Notes: generated by a model from the sequence alone, not told the origin. DNA of 64,000 nt from Streptosporangium sp. NBC_01495 (GCF_036250735.1 NZ_CP109430.1:7564001-7628000), one strand, 5' to 3'; positions 26,023 to 34,451 are shown, counted from the stretch's first letter. Numbers and translations: made by a program.

Positions 26023-27543
26023 ATGACCGTTCGTGGTGGCCGGACGACCGGACCGAACGGCGCGAGCCCCGAACTGGCCGGGCTTGCCGACACCGTGTTG
26101 CAGCCCGGGTTCGTGGGCGTGGAGGTGCCCGACTGGCTGCGGAGGCGGCTCGCCGAGGGGCTCGGAGGGGTTGCGCTCTACTCCCGGAATCTTGTAGACA
26201 GCGAGCAGACCAGGGCGCTGACCGCCGCACTGCGCGCGGAGAACCCGGACGTGGTGATCGCCACCGACGAGGAGGCGGGCGACGTCACCCGGCTGGAGGC
26301 GCTCACCGGCAGCTCGCGTCCCGGCAACCTGGCGCTCGGCGCGGTGGACGACCCCGGGCTGACCGAACGGGTCGCCCGCGAGATCGGGCTGGACATGGCC
26401 GCGGCGGGCATCACCCTCAACTACGCTCCCGTGGTCGACGTCAACTCCGACCTGGACAATCCCGTCGTCGGCACCCGCGCGTTCGGCGCCGACCCCCGGC
26501 TGGTCGCCCGGCACGCCCGCGCCTGGGTCACCGGCCTCCAGTCGGCGGGGGTCGCCGCCTGCGCCAAGCACTTCCCCGGCCACGGCGCCACCGCCGTCGA
26601 CTCGCACGACGACCTGCCGACCGTCGCCTACTCGGCCGAGGAGCTCGCCGCCACCACGCTCCCGCCCTACCGGGCCGCCATCGAGGCCGGGGTGCGTGCC
26701 GTGATGACCGGCCACCTGCTCGTGCCCGCCTACGACCCCGACCTCCCCGCCACCATGAGCGCCCGCATCCTGGTCGGGCTGCTCAGGGAGGAACTGGGCT
26801 TCGACGGTCTGATCGTGACCGACGGCGTGGAGATGCCCTCGGTGGCCGAGCGGTACGGCGTGACCGGGGCGGCGGTCCGCGCCCTCGCCGCCGGGGCCGA
26901 CGCGATCTGCGTGGGCGGCGAGCGCAAGGGCCCCGGGGTGGTCGGGTTCATGCGCAACGCCATCATGGGCGCGGTGGCCGACGGGACCCTTTCCGAGGAA
27001 CGCCTGGCCGAGGCCGCCTCCCGGGTCCGCCGCCTGGCCGCCTGGTCGGCGGAGCGACGGCGAACGGCCGGCGAGACGAGCCCGGCGGGGAAGCCCGCGG
27101 GGCTCGCCGCGGCCAGGCGGGCCCTGCGGGTCCGCGGTGACGGGCTCCCGCTGCCCGCCGCGCCCCAGGTGATCGAGTTCGTCTCCGAGACGAACATCGC
27201 CGTCGACCGCGCCACCCCGTGGGGTGTCGCCTCGCCGCTGGCCGCGCTGCTGCCGGGCACGACGGCCCTGCGGCTCGGCTCCGACGACCCGGTCCCGCCG
27301 CCCCCCGACGGGCGCCCGCTGGTGATCGTGGTACGCGACGCCCACCGGCACGCCTGGGTCTCGGACCGCCTGGACGCCCTGCTGTCACGGCGCCCCGACG
27401 CGATCGTGGTGGAGATGGGCCTGCCGGGCCCGGCCACCCCGGGCGCCGTCCACATCACCACCCACGGCGCGACCACCGCCTCGGGTCAGGCCGCCGCCGA
27501 ACTCCTCTCGGGCCGCCACCCGCTTCCGGCCACCGGCGGCTGA
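26023..27543 (+). CDS. Glycoside hydrolase family 3 beta-N-acetylhexosaminidase (NagZ-like), copy 2
   Basis: A 506-residue GH3 enzyme paralogous to copy 1, with the same KHFPGHGATAVDSHDDLP acid/base motif and nucleophile Asp in IVTDGVEMPSV. The C-terminal domain aligns with copy 1 (VIVVRDAHRH, VVEMGLPG, QAAAELL). There is no signal peptide, so a cytoplasmic enzyme acting on N-acetylglucosaminides is predicted. ATG 26023 follows GGAGG by five bases; a TTG one codon earlier is less likely. It is transcribed away from the NRPS operon across a shared ROK-type operator, linking amino-sugar catabolism and biosynthesis. An alternative use is removal of a sugar from the peptide product, which cannot be excluded. 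Confidence 0.88.
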   Translation: MTVRGGRTTGPNGASPELAGLADTVLQPGFVGVEVPDWLRRRLAEGLGGVALYSRNLVDSEQTRALTAALRAENPDVVIATDEEAGDVTRLEALTGSSRPGNLALGAVDDPGLTERVAREIGLDMAAAGITLNYAPVVDVNSDLDNPVVGTRAFGADPRLVARHARAWVTGLQSAGVAACAKHFPGHGATAVDSHDDLPTVAYSAEELAATTLPPYRAAIEAGVRAVMTGHLLVPAYDPDLPATMSARILVGLLREELGFDGLIVTDGVEMPSVAERYGVTGAAVRALAAGADAICVGGERKGPGVVGFMRNAIMGAVADGTLSEERLAEAASRVRRLAAWSAERRRTAGETSPAGKPAGLAAARRALRVRGDGLPLPAAPQVIEFVSETNIAVDRATPWGVASPLAALLPGTTALRLGSDDPVPPPPDGRPLVIVVRDAHRHAWVSDRLDALLSRRPDAIVVEMGLPGPATPGAVHITTHGATTASGQAAAELLSGRHPLPATGG

Positions 27544-27757
27544 CCCCCGCCACCGCCCTCACGGCGCCCCGCCCGCGACCGCGCCGCACGGCTCACCGGG
27601 GCGTTGACGCACGGCTCTCACGGCGCCCCTGCCCCTACCGCGACCCGTGACCGCGCGGCTCACCGCCGGACGTGACGTACGACCCTCACGGCGCCCCCGC
27701 CCACACCGCGGGCCCGCGACCGAGCCGCGGGGCGTCGACGTACGGCGCCGTGGAAGG
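27544..27757 (+). repeat. GC-rich intergenic imperfect tandem repeat
   Basis: About three degenerate units, each containing CTCACGGCGCCC (near 27558, 27617 and 27685) and a GCGGCTCACCG block, period about 59-68 bp. They fill the space between two convergent genes. No gene is seen in it. Confidence 0.6.
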
Positions 27758-28456
27758 TCAGTCGCCGAGGACCCACACCAGCTCGTGCTGGAGGGGGCCC
27801 GGCATCGCGAGAAACTCCCCGTAGTCGCAGGCGAGCGGCGCGATCTGCGAGGCGTACGCCAGGACGGCGCGCCGCTTGAGCGTCCACCCGTCCCCGTCCA
27901 GGCGCAACCTCGGCCCCGGCCGGAGGCGGTGGCGCCCGGCGAGCGCGCGGACCGGCGGACTCGCCGCCAGGGCCTCCCCGGCCGCCGGGCTCCCCCACTC
28001 CCGCACGACGGCGGCGTAGGGAAGGTCGGCGTAGACCCAGGGCTCCAGGGTGTCGAGCTTCTCCAGCACGTCGAGCGCCCGGTCGCGTACGGCCTCGTGG
28101 TCGGCGTTGCCGATCCCCATCGGGACCAGCACGCGCGTGCGCGGGGTGACGTGCTCGGTGAGGAACGCCTCCAGATCGTCCAGCGGGAGCCGGGCCGCGG
28201 GGACGTCCGGATTGTCCAGCGCCACCTGGTCGACCCCGAGGATCTCGCACGCCCGCGCGTCCTCGGCCCGCCGCTCCCGCGCCGTCTCCTCCGCCGAGGC
28301 GAACCCGCACAGCCGGTCCCACGCCGAGAGCGTCTCACCGGCGCCGCCCAGCGCCGTGACGATCGCCGCGTTCCCCTCGCGGCGGGCGAGCAGACCCGCC
28401 GCCGACAGCACCGCGTCGTCGAAGTGCGGCGAGACCACGATCGTCTCCCAGCTCAT
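27758..28456 (-). CDS. PIG-L family N-acetylglucosaminyl deacetylase-like protein
   Basis: A 232-residue zinc-dependent deacetylase of the PIG-L/LmbE/MshB family. The metal site appears as VVSPHFDDAVLSAAG (PHxDD) near residue 10, with a third ligand in MGIGNADHEAVRDRA near 130. Family members remove acetyl groups from N-acetylglucosamine linked to lipid, inositol or peptide. ATG 28456 overlaps the stop of the methyltransferase gene (ATGA), so the two are coupled. The substrate could be an N-acetylated sugar tied to the local ROK/GH3 genes or a natural product; the sequence does not decide. Confidence 0.85.
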   Translation of the reverse strand: MSWETIVVSPHFDDAVLSAAGLLARREGNAAIVTALGGAGETLSAWDRLCGFASAEETARERRAEDARACEILGVDQVALDNPDVPAARLPLDDLEAFLTEHVTPRTRVLVPMGIGNADHEAVRDRALDVLEKLDTLEPWVYADLPYAAVVREWGSPAAGEALAASPPVRALAGRHRLRPGPRLRLDGDGWTLKRRAVLAYASQIAPLACDYGEFLAMPGPLQHELVWVLGD

Positions 28457-29649
28457 CGTCTCCACCCCGCCCTGGCCAGGACGAGACCGCGGCTGCCCCG
28501 CTTGCGCAGGTAGGCGAGGCCGTCGCAGACGGACTCCAGCGTCGGCGGGGCGAGCTCGACGCGCTCGGCGACCCGCCAGGTGTGCTGCTCGCGCAGCCAG
28601 GGCCAGATCCGCTCGTTGAGCTGGCCGCTCTCCAGCGCGAGGAGGACCAGGTCTGTCGGCAACCGGTCGAGGAGTGTCAGGTCCTGGTCGTAGTAGAGCA
28701 TCTCGACGAGCAGGTACGCCGCCGCCTGGCGCTCCCCGTGGTCGGCGAGGTCCTCCAGGCTGTCCGGGAGCACCTCCACTCCCGGCTCCGCCCGCTCGGC
28801 CAGGCGGGCGCGGAAACCCGCGTTGGGCTCGGTCGCCTGGACCCGGTAGCCCTTCCCCGCCAGCCGGCGGGTGAGCTCCCCCTGGCACGCCCCGACCTCC
28901 ACGATCGGCCCGTCCTGCGGGGAGCACCAGCGGGCGGTCCACGCGGCGGTCGCGTCCAGCCGCGCGGCCTCGTAGGCCGAGCGCCCGAACTCCCACGGGT
29001 CGTCGGCCACCGCGGCGTCGTCCCCGAGGCTGGAGATCAGCGCGTAGAGGCGGTTGGCCTGCGCGGCGCTCGCGGTGAAGAACCTCTCGACGGCCGGAAC
29101 CCGGTCCGTGGTGACGAGCCGGTCGGCCACCCGGCTGCGCAGCAGCTCACCGGCACGCCGGTTGATGAAATCGATCTTCGCCCCGGCCTCGGCGGCGGTG
29201 ATCGCGGTCGCCGTGGCGGGGATCGTCTGCAGGAAGGGATTGTCGCCGACCGAGCAGGTCACGGCCGGCAGGGAGGGCGGGGACGGCGAGGACGGCGAGG
29301 ACACAGAGGCCGGCGAGAACGGCGACACGGCGCGGGAGACGATCCAGCCGAACCGGGCCCGGCGGATGCGGTGGTCGGCGGGCGAGTGGGTCCAGACCTG
29401 GCCGGGCGCCTCGCCGAGCAGGGCCGCCACGTCGGCGGGGACGGGCAGCTCCGCGGTGTTGCCCCCGGGCTCCACCATGGGGCCGAGCAGTTCCAGGCGC
29501 TCCCGCAGGGACAGCCCCGCAGGCAGGGTCACGCTCGTCCTCTTCTGCCCGACGACCACCAGGACGTCCTGGTCTGCGTGGTCCCGCAGGACGGAGACGA
29601 ACTCCAGGGCGACGTCCTCGGCATGCAGCACGGCGATGACAGCCGTCAT
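28453..29649 (-). CDS. NodS-like SAM-dependent methyltransferase with N-terminal extension
   Basis: A 398-residue protein. The C-terminal half (about 195-395) is a class I methyltransferase of NodS style: PIVEVGACQGELTRRLAGKG is the SAM loop, followed by VQATEPNAGF and AAAYLLVEMLYYDQDLTLLD. The N-terminal 150 residues (MTAVIAVLHAEDVALEFVSV) have an alpha/beta look with a VWTHSPADHRIRRARFG segment reminiscent of PIG-L proteins, but I cannot assign it. A Ser/Pro linker lies near 115-130. ATG 29649 with GGGGAC upstream is chosen over a further ATG at 29688. PIG-L/NodS pairs recur in actinomycetes, probably acting in sequence on an amino sugar (deacetylate, then N-methylate). Confidence 0.8.
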   Translation of the reverse strand: MTAVIAVLHAEDVALEFVSVLRDHADQDVLVVVGQKRTSVTLPAGLSLRERLELLGPMVEPGGNTAELPVPADVAALLGEAPGQVWTHSPADHRIRRARFGWIVSRAVSPFSPASVSSPSSPSPPSLPAVTCSVGDNPFLQTIPATATAITAAEAGAKIDFINRRAGELLRSRVADRLVTTDRVPAVERFFTASAAQANRLYALISSLGDDAAVADDPWEFGRSAYEAARLDATAAWTARWCSPQDGPIVEVGACQGELTRRLAGKGYRVQATEPNAGFRARLAERAEPGVEVLPDSLEDLADHGERQAAAYLLVEMLYYDQDLTLLDRLPTDLVLLALESGQLNERIWPWLREQHTWRVAERVELAPPTLESVCDGLAYLRKRGSRGLVLARAGWRR

Positions 29650-29779
29650 TTGTCCCCATCCCCGATCACGGAAAGATGTCTTTTTCATGACATTTCCGCG
29701 CCAGCATAGGGGATCTTGCCCGCCGCGCGACGGCCGTTCGCCGAGAAGAGTCCCCTGCCCCGCCGGACATCCGGGATCC

Positions 29780-29819
29780 GGGGCTCCGGGGCTCCGGGGC
29801 TCCGGGGCTCCGGGGCTCC
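29780..29819 (+). repeat. 8-bp tandem repeat, five perfect units
   Basis: GGGGCTCC repeated five times in the 216-bp interval between the convergent-to-upstream ROK gene end and the methyltransferase start. It is noncoding on both strands as far as I can tell, and is a candidate hypervariable tract. Confidence 0.85.
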
Positions 29820-29865
29820 GGGGTCCGGCCCCAAAGACTCCAGGCTCAGGGTTGAAACTGGGGGC

Positions 29866-31050
29866 TCAGGAGGTGAAGATCTCCTCCCTGGCCTGTTCCA
29901 GGGCGGCGATGACGGCCCCGCGCAGCACCGGGTTGCCCCCCACCTCGCTGGCCACCACCTGCGGCCGTACCGGGCAGCTCCTGGCCACCGCCTCCTCGAT
30001 CCTGGAGGTGAGCTCGTCACCCCCGGCCCTGCTGACCTCCCCCGCGAGCACCACGAGCCCGGGGTCGAGCACGACGCACACCGACGCCACCCCCAGCGCC
30101 AGCCGCCCCGCGATGTCGTCGATCAGGGGCTCTCCCCGCTCCCCGGCCGCGACCGCCGCCGCGACGCACTCGGCGGCACTCTCCCCCTCGAAGCCGTACG
30201 TCGCGGCGAGCTCGGCGACCGCCTCGGCGCTGACCAGGGACTGCAGGCCCCCGGCGAGCGACGGCAGCCTGCCCGGCACGGCCCGCACGTCCTCGGCCAG
30301 CGGCACCCCGGGCACCGGCAGGTAGCCGATCTCGCCCGCGCTGCCGGACCGGCCCCGGTGCAGCCGCCCGCCGAGCACGACGCCGAGGCCGATGCCGCGC
30401 CCCACCCAGAGGAGCACGAAGTCGTCGACCTCGCGGGCGGCCCCCAGGGTGCGCTCGGCGATGGCGACGAGGTTCACGTCGTTCTCTATCCTGACGTCGC
30501 GGCGCAGGTCACGGGCGAGCGCCTCGTGGATGCCCTCGTGCCAGCCGGGCAGGTCGAAGGAGAACTGCACGTCTCCGGTGCGGGGGTCGACCACGCCCGG
30601 GGTGCCGATGACGACCGAGCGCAGTTTGGAGAGCGCGACCTTGGCCGACCGGCACGCCTTGACCACCGCGTTGTGCACGAGGGCCACCGGATCGTCGTGC
30701 CCGCTCGGTGCCACCCGCACCTCGGCGACGATCTCCCCGTGGATATCGGCGATGGCGGTCGTGACGAATTCCGGGCCGACATCCAGACCGGCCACATAGG
30801 CCGAGGAGGAAATAATCCCATAAAGCGCGGCATTGGGCCCACGGCCCCCCGCCTGCTCCCCCGCGACCTCCACCAGCCCGCGCCCCTCCAGGCGGGCGAG
30901 CGTCTGCGACGCCGTTACCTTGGAAAGGCCCGTGAGCTCGCCGATCTGCCCCCGCGTCAGCGGTCCGGAAGCGAGCAACAGCTCCAGGGCGGCCCTGTCG
31001 TTGATCTCCCTCAATAGCCTGGGCACGCCAGGACGTCGCTCCATACGCAT
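29866..31050 (-). CDS. ROK-family transcriptional repressor 2
   Basis: A 394-residue paralogue of the ROK protein at 8.4-9.6 kb. Winged helix LTRGQIGELTGLSKVTASQTL at residues 33-53; ROK fold with PGVVDPRTGDVQFSFDLPGW, ENDVNLVAIAE and GSAGEIGYLPVPGVPL. It lacks the zinc-binding cysteine cluster. The start is ATG 31050 or ATG 31044 (two codons later). An element like those at 9601 and 25930 lies 64 bp upstream, suggesting autoregulation and possible cross-talk between the two repressors. It is convergent with nothing; the NodS/PIG-L genes follow in the same direction after a 216-bp gap. Confidence 0.92.
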   Translation of the reverse strand: MRMERRPGVPRLLREINDRAALELLLASGPLTRGQIGELTGLSKVTASQTLARLEGRGLVEVAGEQAGGRGPNAALYGIISSSAYVAGLDVGPEFVTTAIADIHGEIVAEVRVAPSGHDDPVALVHNAVVKACRSAKVALSKLRSVVIGTPGVVDPRTGDVQFSFDLPGWHEGIHEALARDLRRDVRIENDVNLVAIAERTLGAAREVDDFVLLWVGRGIGLGVVLGGRLHRGRSGSAGEIGYLPVPGVPLAEDVRAVPGRLPSLAGGLQSLVSAEAVAELAATYGFEGESAAECVAAAVAAGERGEPLIDDIAGRLALGVASVCVVLDPGLVVLAGEVSRAGGDELTSRIEEAVARSCPVRPQVVASEVGGNPVLRGAVIAALEQAREEIFTS

Positions 31051-31113
31051 GCTCTCTTGTTCGCCGTTTCCCCGTCGCGATTACTTTCAAGCAAGAATAA
31101 CGGTTCTATTCTT

Positions 31114-31135
31114 AATAAGGCTTCCTGATAGTTTA
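31114..31135 (+). promoter_or_regulatory. Putative ROK operator, site 3
   Basis: The 22-base element contains AAGGCTTCCTGATAGTTTA. Its right half, TTCCTG..A.TTTA, matches sites 1 and 2, while the left half is less symmetric. It lies in the 300-bp gap before ROK gene 2 and the condensation gene; the rest of that gap shows no gene. Confidence 0.5.
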
Positions 31136-31350
31136 GCCCCGCTCGGGCCCGGCGGGGGCTGACGAGGACGTCCCGGCGCCGTCGCGCCCCTGCTCACCGC
31201 CGTTCCGCCCCCACTCCCCTCACGCCCAACACCACGATGCCCGGAAATCAAGGGCTTGCGACGTCGGCCCGGCGCGTGGAACACTCCCGAAAACGGTAAA
31301 GGTTCTTTTCAGTAAGACCCTTGCCGTCGGGTGGCGAGGCAGGTTTCGAC

Positions 31351-33021
31351 ATGGATACCGTCATCACGATCGCAGCCGAATACACGGGTCTGCGGACCCG
31401 GCAGGGGCCCGTGACCATGGGCCAGGCCAACATGGCGCGGTGCGTGCTCCGCGACCCGCCGCTCCACATGAACTTCCGCGTCACCAAGCACCTCCCCGAG
31501 GGGACGCCCCTGTCCGCCGTCACCGAGACGGTCGGGCGCCTGCTCTCCCGGCACGAGGGACTGCGGGCCACCATCCACTCGGACGTCCAGGTCGTGGCCG
31601 GTTCCGGCTCCCTGCCCGTCGAGATACACGGCGCCGGGACCGGTCTCCTCGACGAGGTCGCCGAGGAGGTGGGCCTGCGGATGCAGGGCACCCGGTTCGA
31701 CCTGGAGTCCGAGCTTCCGATCAGGGTCGCCGTGATCACCGAGGGGGAGGCGCCCCGCCTGGTGATCTTCGTTCTGCCCCACACCTCGGTGGACGCCATC
31801 GGGCTGGCCACCGTCATGAGGGAGTGGGAGCGCCTGATCCGGGGGGTCGCCGTACCGGCACCGTGCCCGATGCAGCCGCTGGACCTCGCGACCGCGGAGG
31901 GCGGCCCGACGACCCTGCGCCGGACCGAGGCGGCCCTGCGGCACTGGGAGAGCGGGCTCAGGCGGGCACCGCAGTCGATGTTCGCGATCGACGAGGCGGC
32001 CGAGGCCGACGCCGACGCGATCCGGCCCCGGCTGCGGATCCGCTCGGCGGTGGCGGCCGAGGCGCTGGAAGCCGTCGCGAGCCGCACGGGCGCCAGCCGC
32101 TCGGCGGTCACGCTCGCCGCCCTGGGCGTCCTCATCGGCCTGCGCAACACCCAGCGAACCTGCGTGATCGCGTCGCTGGCGAGCAACAGGGTACGGCCCG
32201 AGCTGCGCGACTACGTCGGGCCACTCGCCCAGGACGCGCTGATGACCGCGGACCTCGACGTCCCCACCTTCGACGAGGCGGTCCGCCGCTTCCGAGGCGC
32301 GTCCCTCTCCGGATACCAGCACAGCCGTTTCGACTCCGTCGCGCTCTGGGAGGTGATCGAGGCCGTCAACGCCGAGCGGGGGGTGGACTTCGCCCGCGAC
32401 TGCGTCTTCAACGACATGAGCGGCGTCACCCTCCCCGAGCCCGAGCCCGCGCCGTCCGCCGAGATCGAGTGCGGCTGGCTTCCCGCGGCCTCGCTCCCCG
32501 CGCACCTCGCGCTCTGGGCCAACCGGCTGGAGGACGTGGTGGACCTGACCCTCTGGATCGATCCGCGGGTGATGAGCCGGGCGGAGGCGGAGGGTTTCGG
32601 AACCGGGATCGTCCGGCTGCTGATCGCGGCCGGGGACGGGGACGTCCAGGCTTCCGACATTTCGAATATATCGGGAATTTCGCCTATCGAGCGCGATCCG
32701 CAATGGATCTACACCGACTCCTGCTGGGTGAACCTCGGCGCGGTGGAGCGGCTCGTCGGCGAGGCCGTCCAGGGGCGCCCCCACCTCGTGACGCACGACC
32801 CGGACGGGCGTCTGACCTGCCACGTCACCTCCGGAACCCCGGAGGAGATCCGCGCCGCCTGCCTCGTCCTGCTGCCGGGCCGCACCTCCGCGATGGCACC
32901 TCACCACTACGTCGTGCACGCCCCGGAACCCACCGGCGCGTCGCTCTACGGGCCCGTCGTCACCGAGGGCGACGGACGCCACTCAACCTCCTTCGGCCCC
33001 TCGCGCGTAAGGAACCAATAG
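31351..33021 (+). CDS. Stand-alone condensation-domain protein with adenylation-subdomain-like tail
   Basis: A 556-residue protein. Residues 10-435 have the condensation fold: an N-terminal acceptor-side block, then FVLPHTSVDAIG near residue 142, in which the catalytic second His and Asp of HHxxxDG are kept while the first His is Pro and the Gly is Ala. The last 120 residues (GAVERLVGEAVQ, then LVTHDPDGRLTCHV, then RTSAMAPHHYVVHAPE) look like the small C-terminal subdomain of adenylation domains, without the catalytic lysine motif. ATG 31351 is preferred to a TTG at 31321. It may provide in-trans condensation for the NRPS operon 5.5 kb away, though the intervening genes make that uncertain. 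Confidence 0.75.
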   Translation: MDTVITIAAEYTGLRTRQGPVTMGQANMARCVLRDPPLHMNFRVTKHLPEGTPLSAVTETVGRLLSRHEGLRATIHSDVQVVAGSGSLPVEIHGAGTGLLDEVAEEVGLRMQGTRFDLESELPIRVAVITEGEAPRLVIFVLPHTSVDAIGLATVMREWERLIRGVAVPAPCPMQPLDLATAEGGPTTLRRTEAALRHWESGLRRAPQSMFAIDEAAEADADAIRPRLRIRSAVAAEALEAVASRTGASRSAVTLAALGVLIGLRNTQRTCVIASLASNRVRPELRDYVGPLAQDALMTADLDVPTFDEAVRRFRGASLSGYQHSRFDSVALWEVIEAVNAERGVDFARDCVFNDMSGVTLPEPEPAPSAEIECGWLPAASLPAHLALWANRLEDVVDLTLWIDPRVMSRAEAEGFGTGIVRLLIAAGDGDVQASDISNISGISPIERDPQWIYTDSCWVNLGAVERLVGEAVQGRPHLVTHDPDGRLTCHVTSGTPEEIRAACLVLLPGRTSAMAPHHYVVHAPEPTGASLYGPVVTEGDGRHSTSFGPSRVRNQ

Positions 33022-33041
33022 CAGGCGGGATAATCGGTTAC

Positions 33042-33491
33042 ATGCGCCTATCCGCTCGTGTCGACTATGCCCTCCGCGCCGCCGCCGAACTCGCCGCCGC
33101 GGGTGACGGCCCTACCACGGTGGGTGAGCTGGCCAAAGAGCAGGACATGCCTCCCAAGTATCTTGAGAACATCCTGCTCCAGATGCGCCGCGCCGGGCTG
33201 GTCCGCGGCCAGCGCGGCCCCGAGGGGGGCTACGTGCTGGCCCGCCCGCCCGCCGAGATCAGTCTCGCCGATGTGATCCGCGCCGTTGACGGCCCGCTCG
33301 CCAACGTCAGGGGGGAGCGGCCCGAGCACGTCGGTTACCGGGGTCCCGCCGAGTCGCTGCAGCAGGTCTGGATCGCGCTGCGCGCCAGCGAACGGGCGAT
33401 CCTGGAGGAGGTCACCCTGGAGAACGTGGCCACCGGAGCGCTCCCCGAGCGGGTCCGCAGCCTGTCGGCCGACCCCGCGGCCTGGGACTGA
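33042..33491 (+). CDS. Rrf2-family transcriptional regulator without cysteines
   Basis: A 149-residue Rrf2 regulator: winged helix at 1-70 (MRLSARVDYALRAAAELA, then PPKYLENILLQMRRAGLV and GGYVLARPP), a dimerisation helix at the end. Fe-S members such as NsrR and IscR use three conserved cysteines; this protein contains none, so it senses something else, as CymR-type members do. ATG 33042 lies 20 bp after the condensation gene on the same strand, so the two may be cotranscribed. It ends at TGA 33491. Confidence 0.9.
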   Translation: MRLSARVDYALRAAAELAAAGDGPTTVGELAKEQDMPPKYLENILLQMRRAGLVRGQRGPEGGYVLARPPAEISLADVIRAVDGPLANVRGERPEHVGYRGPAESLQQVWIALRASERAILEEVTLENVATGALPERVRSLSADPAAWD

Positions 33492-33534
33492 CCGTGCCGG
33501 TGTGGCCGCCCACCAGGGTCCGGCCGGCCCGGCC

Positions 33535-33640
33535 CGCCCGGGACCGGATCACCTCACGTGAACGGCTCACCACCAGGGAGCGGCTCACCGACCGGGACCG
33601 GCCCGTCTCGTGGGAGCGGCTCACCACCCGGGACCGGCTC
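33535..33640 (+). repeat. Imperfect repeats upstream of the Nei-type glycosylase gene
   Basis: Several copies of GAGCGGCTCACCACC-like and GGGACCGG-like units occur in tandem between 33535 and 33640. They read as Gly-Ser-Pro repeats in the frame of the following gene, but lie upstream of its likely GTG start. Confidence 0.55.
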
Positions 33641-33659
33641 GCGTCTCGGGGTGGGCGTC

Positions 33660-34451
33660 GTGCCCGAGGGTGATGTCGTCCACCGCTCCGCCCTGCGGCT
33701 CGGCCGGGCGCTCGACGGACGGGTGCTGACCCGCTCGGACTTCCGCGTACCGCGCCACTCCACGGCGGACCTGATCGGGCGCGCGGTGCTGGAGACCGTC
33801 TCGCGCGGCAAGCACCTGCTCACCAGGGTCGAGGGCGGGCTGACCGTCCACACCCACCTGCGGATGGAGGGCCGCTGGCAGATCTCACCCGCGGGGCGGG
33901 GGCTGCCCGGAGGCGACGTCGTCCGCCTGGTGCTGGCCAACGCGGAATGGCAGGCGGCGGGGGTGCGGCTGGGCATGGTCGACCTGGTGTCGACCGAGGA
34001 GGAAGGACGGCTCGTCGGGCATCTCGGACCCGATCTGCTCGGGGAGGACTGGGACGAGGCCGAAGCCGTACGGCGGTTGGCACGACGGCCTGAAACGAGC
34101 ATCGGGGTCGCGCTGCTCGATCAGCGCAACCTGGCGGGAATCGGCACCATCTATCGCGCCGAGACGCTTTTCCTCGCCGGAGTGTCGCCGTGGCGACCTG
34201 TGGGGACGGTTGAGGATCTGGGGGCGATCGTGTCGATCGCGCGGCGATTGCTGGACGCCAACAAGGAACGTCCGAGCAGAACGACGACGGGCGACCTCCG
34301 TCCGGGACGGAGCACCTGGGTCTACGGCAGGGCCGGGCGGCCTTGCCTACGCTGCGGGCGTCGGATCAGTCATGGGGAGATGGGCGCACAGCCGCAGGAA
34401 CGGCTGATCGTCTGGTGCCGTCACTGCCAGCCGGAAGAACCGACCGGCTAG
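33660..34451 (+). CDS. Fpg/Nei-family DNA glycosylase (endonuclease VIII-like)
   Basis: A 263-residue bifunctional DNA glycosylase/AP lyase for oxidised bases. After the initiator the protein begins PEGDVVH, whose exposed proline is the catalytic nucleophile. This fixes the start at GTG 33660, against a longer reading frame from 33558 that would bury the proline. GKHLLTR supplies the beta-elimination lysine, LDQRNLAGIGTIYRAE the helix-two-turn-helix, and CLRCGRR...CRHC the C-terminal zinc finger. The PEGD start and overall pattern resemble actinobacterial Nei2. Its stop shares the tetranucleotide CTAG with that of the convergent regulator gene. Confidence 0.92.
   Translation: MPEGDVVHRSALRLGRALDGRVLTRSDFRVPRHSTADLIGRAVLETVSRGKHLLTRVEGGLTVHTHLRMEGRWQISPAGRGLPGGDVVRLVLANAEWQAAGVRLGMVDLVSTEEEGRLVGHLGPDLLGEDWDEAEAVRRLARRPETSIGVALLDQRNLAGIGTIYRAETLFLAGVSPWRPVGTVEDLGAIVSIARRLLDANKERPSRTTTGDLRPGRSTWVYGRAGRPCLRCGRRISHGEMGAQPQERLIVWCRHCQPEEPTG

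Noticed and set aside
29716..31017. Long plus-strand frame opposite ROK gene 2
   Set aside because: Typical high-GC antisense shadow of a well-supported gene, with no motif.
31440..33041. Fusion of a 530-residue upstream frame to the Rrf2 regulator
   Set aside because: The upstream part is an Arg/Gly-rich shadow of the condensation gene; ATG 33042 starts exactly at the Rrf2 domain.
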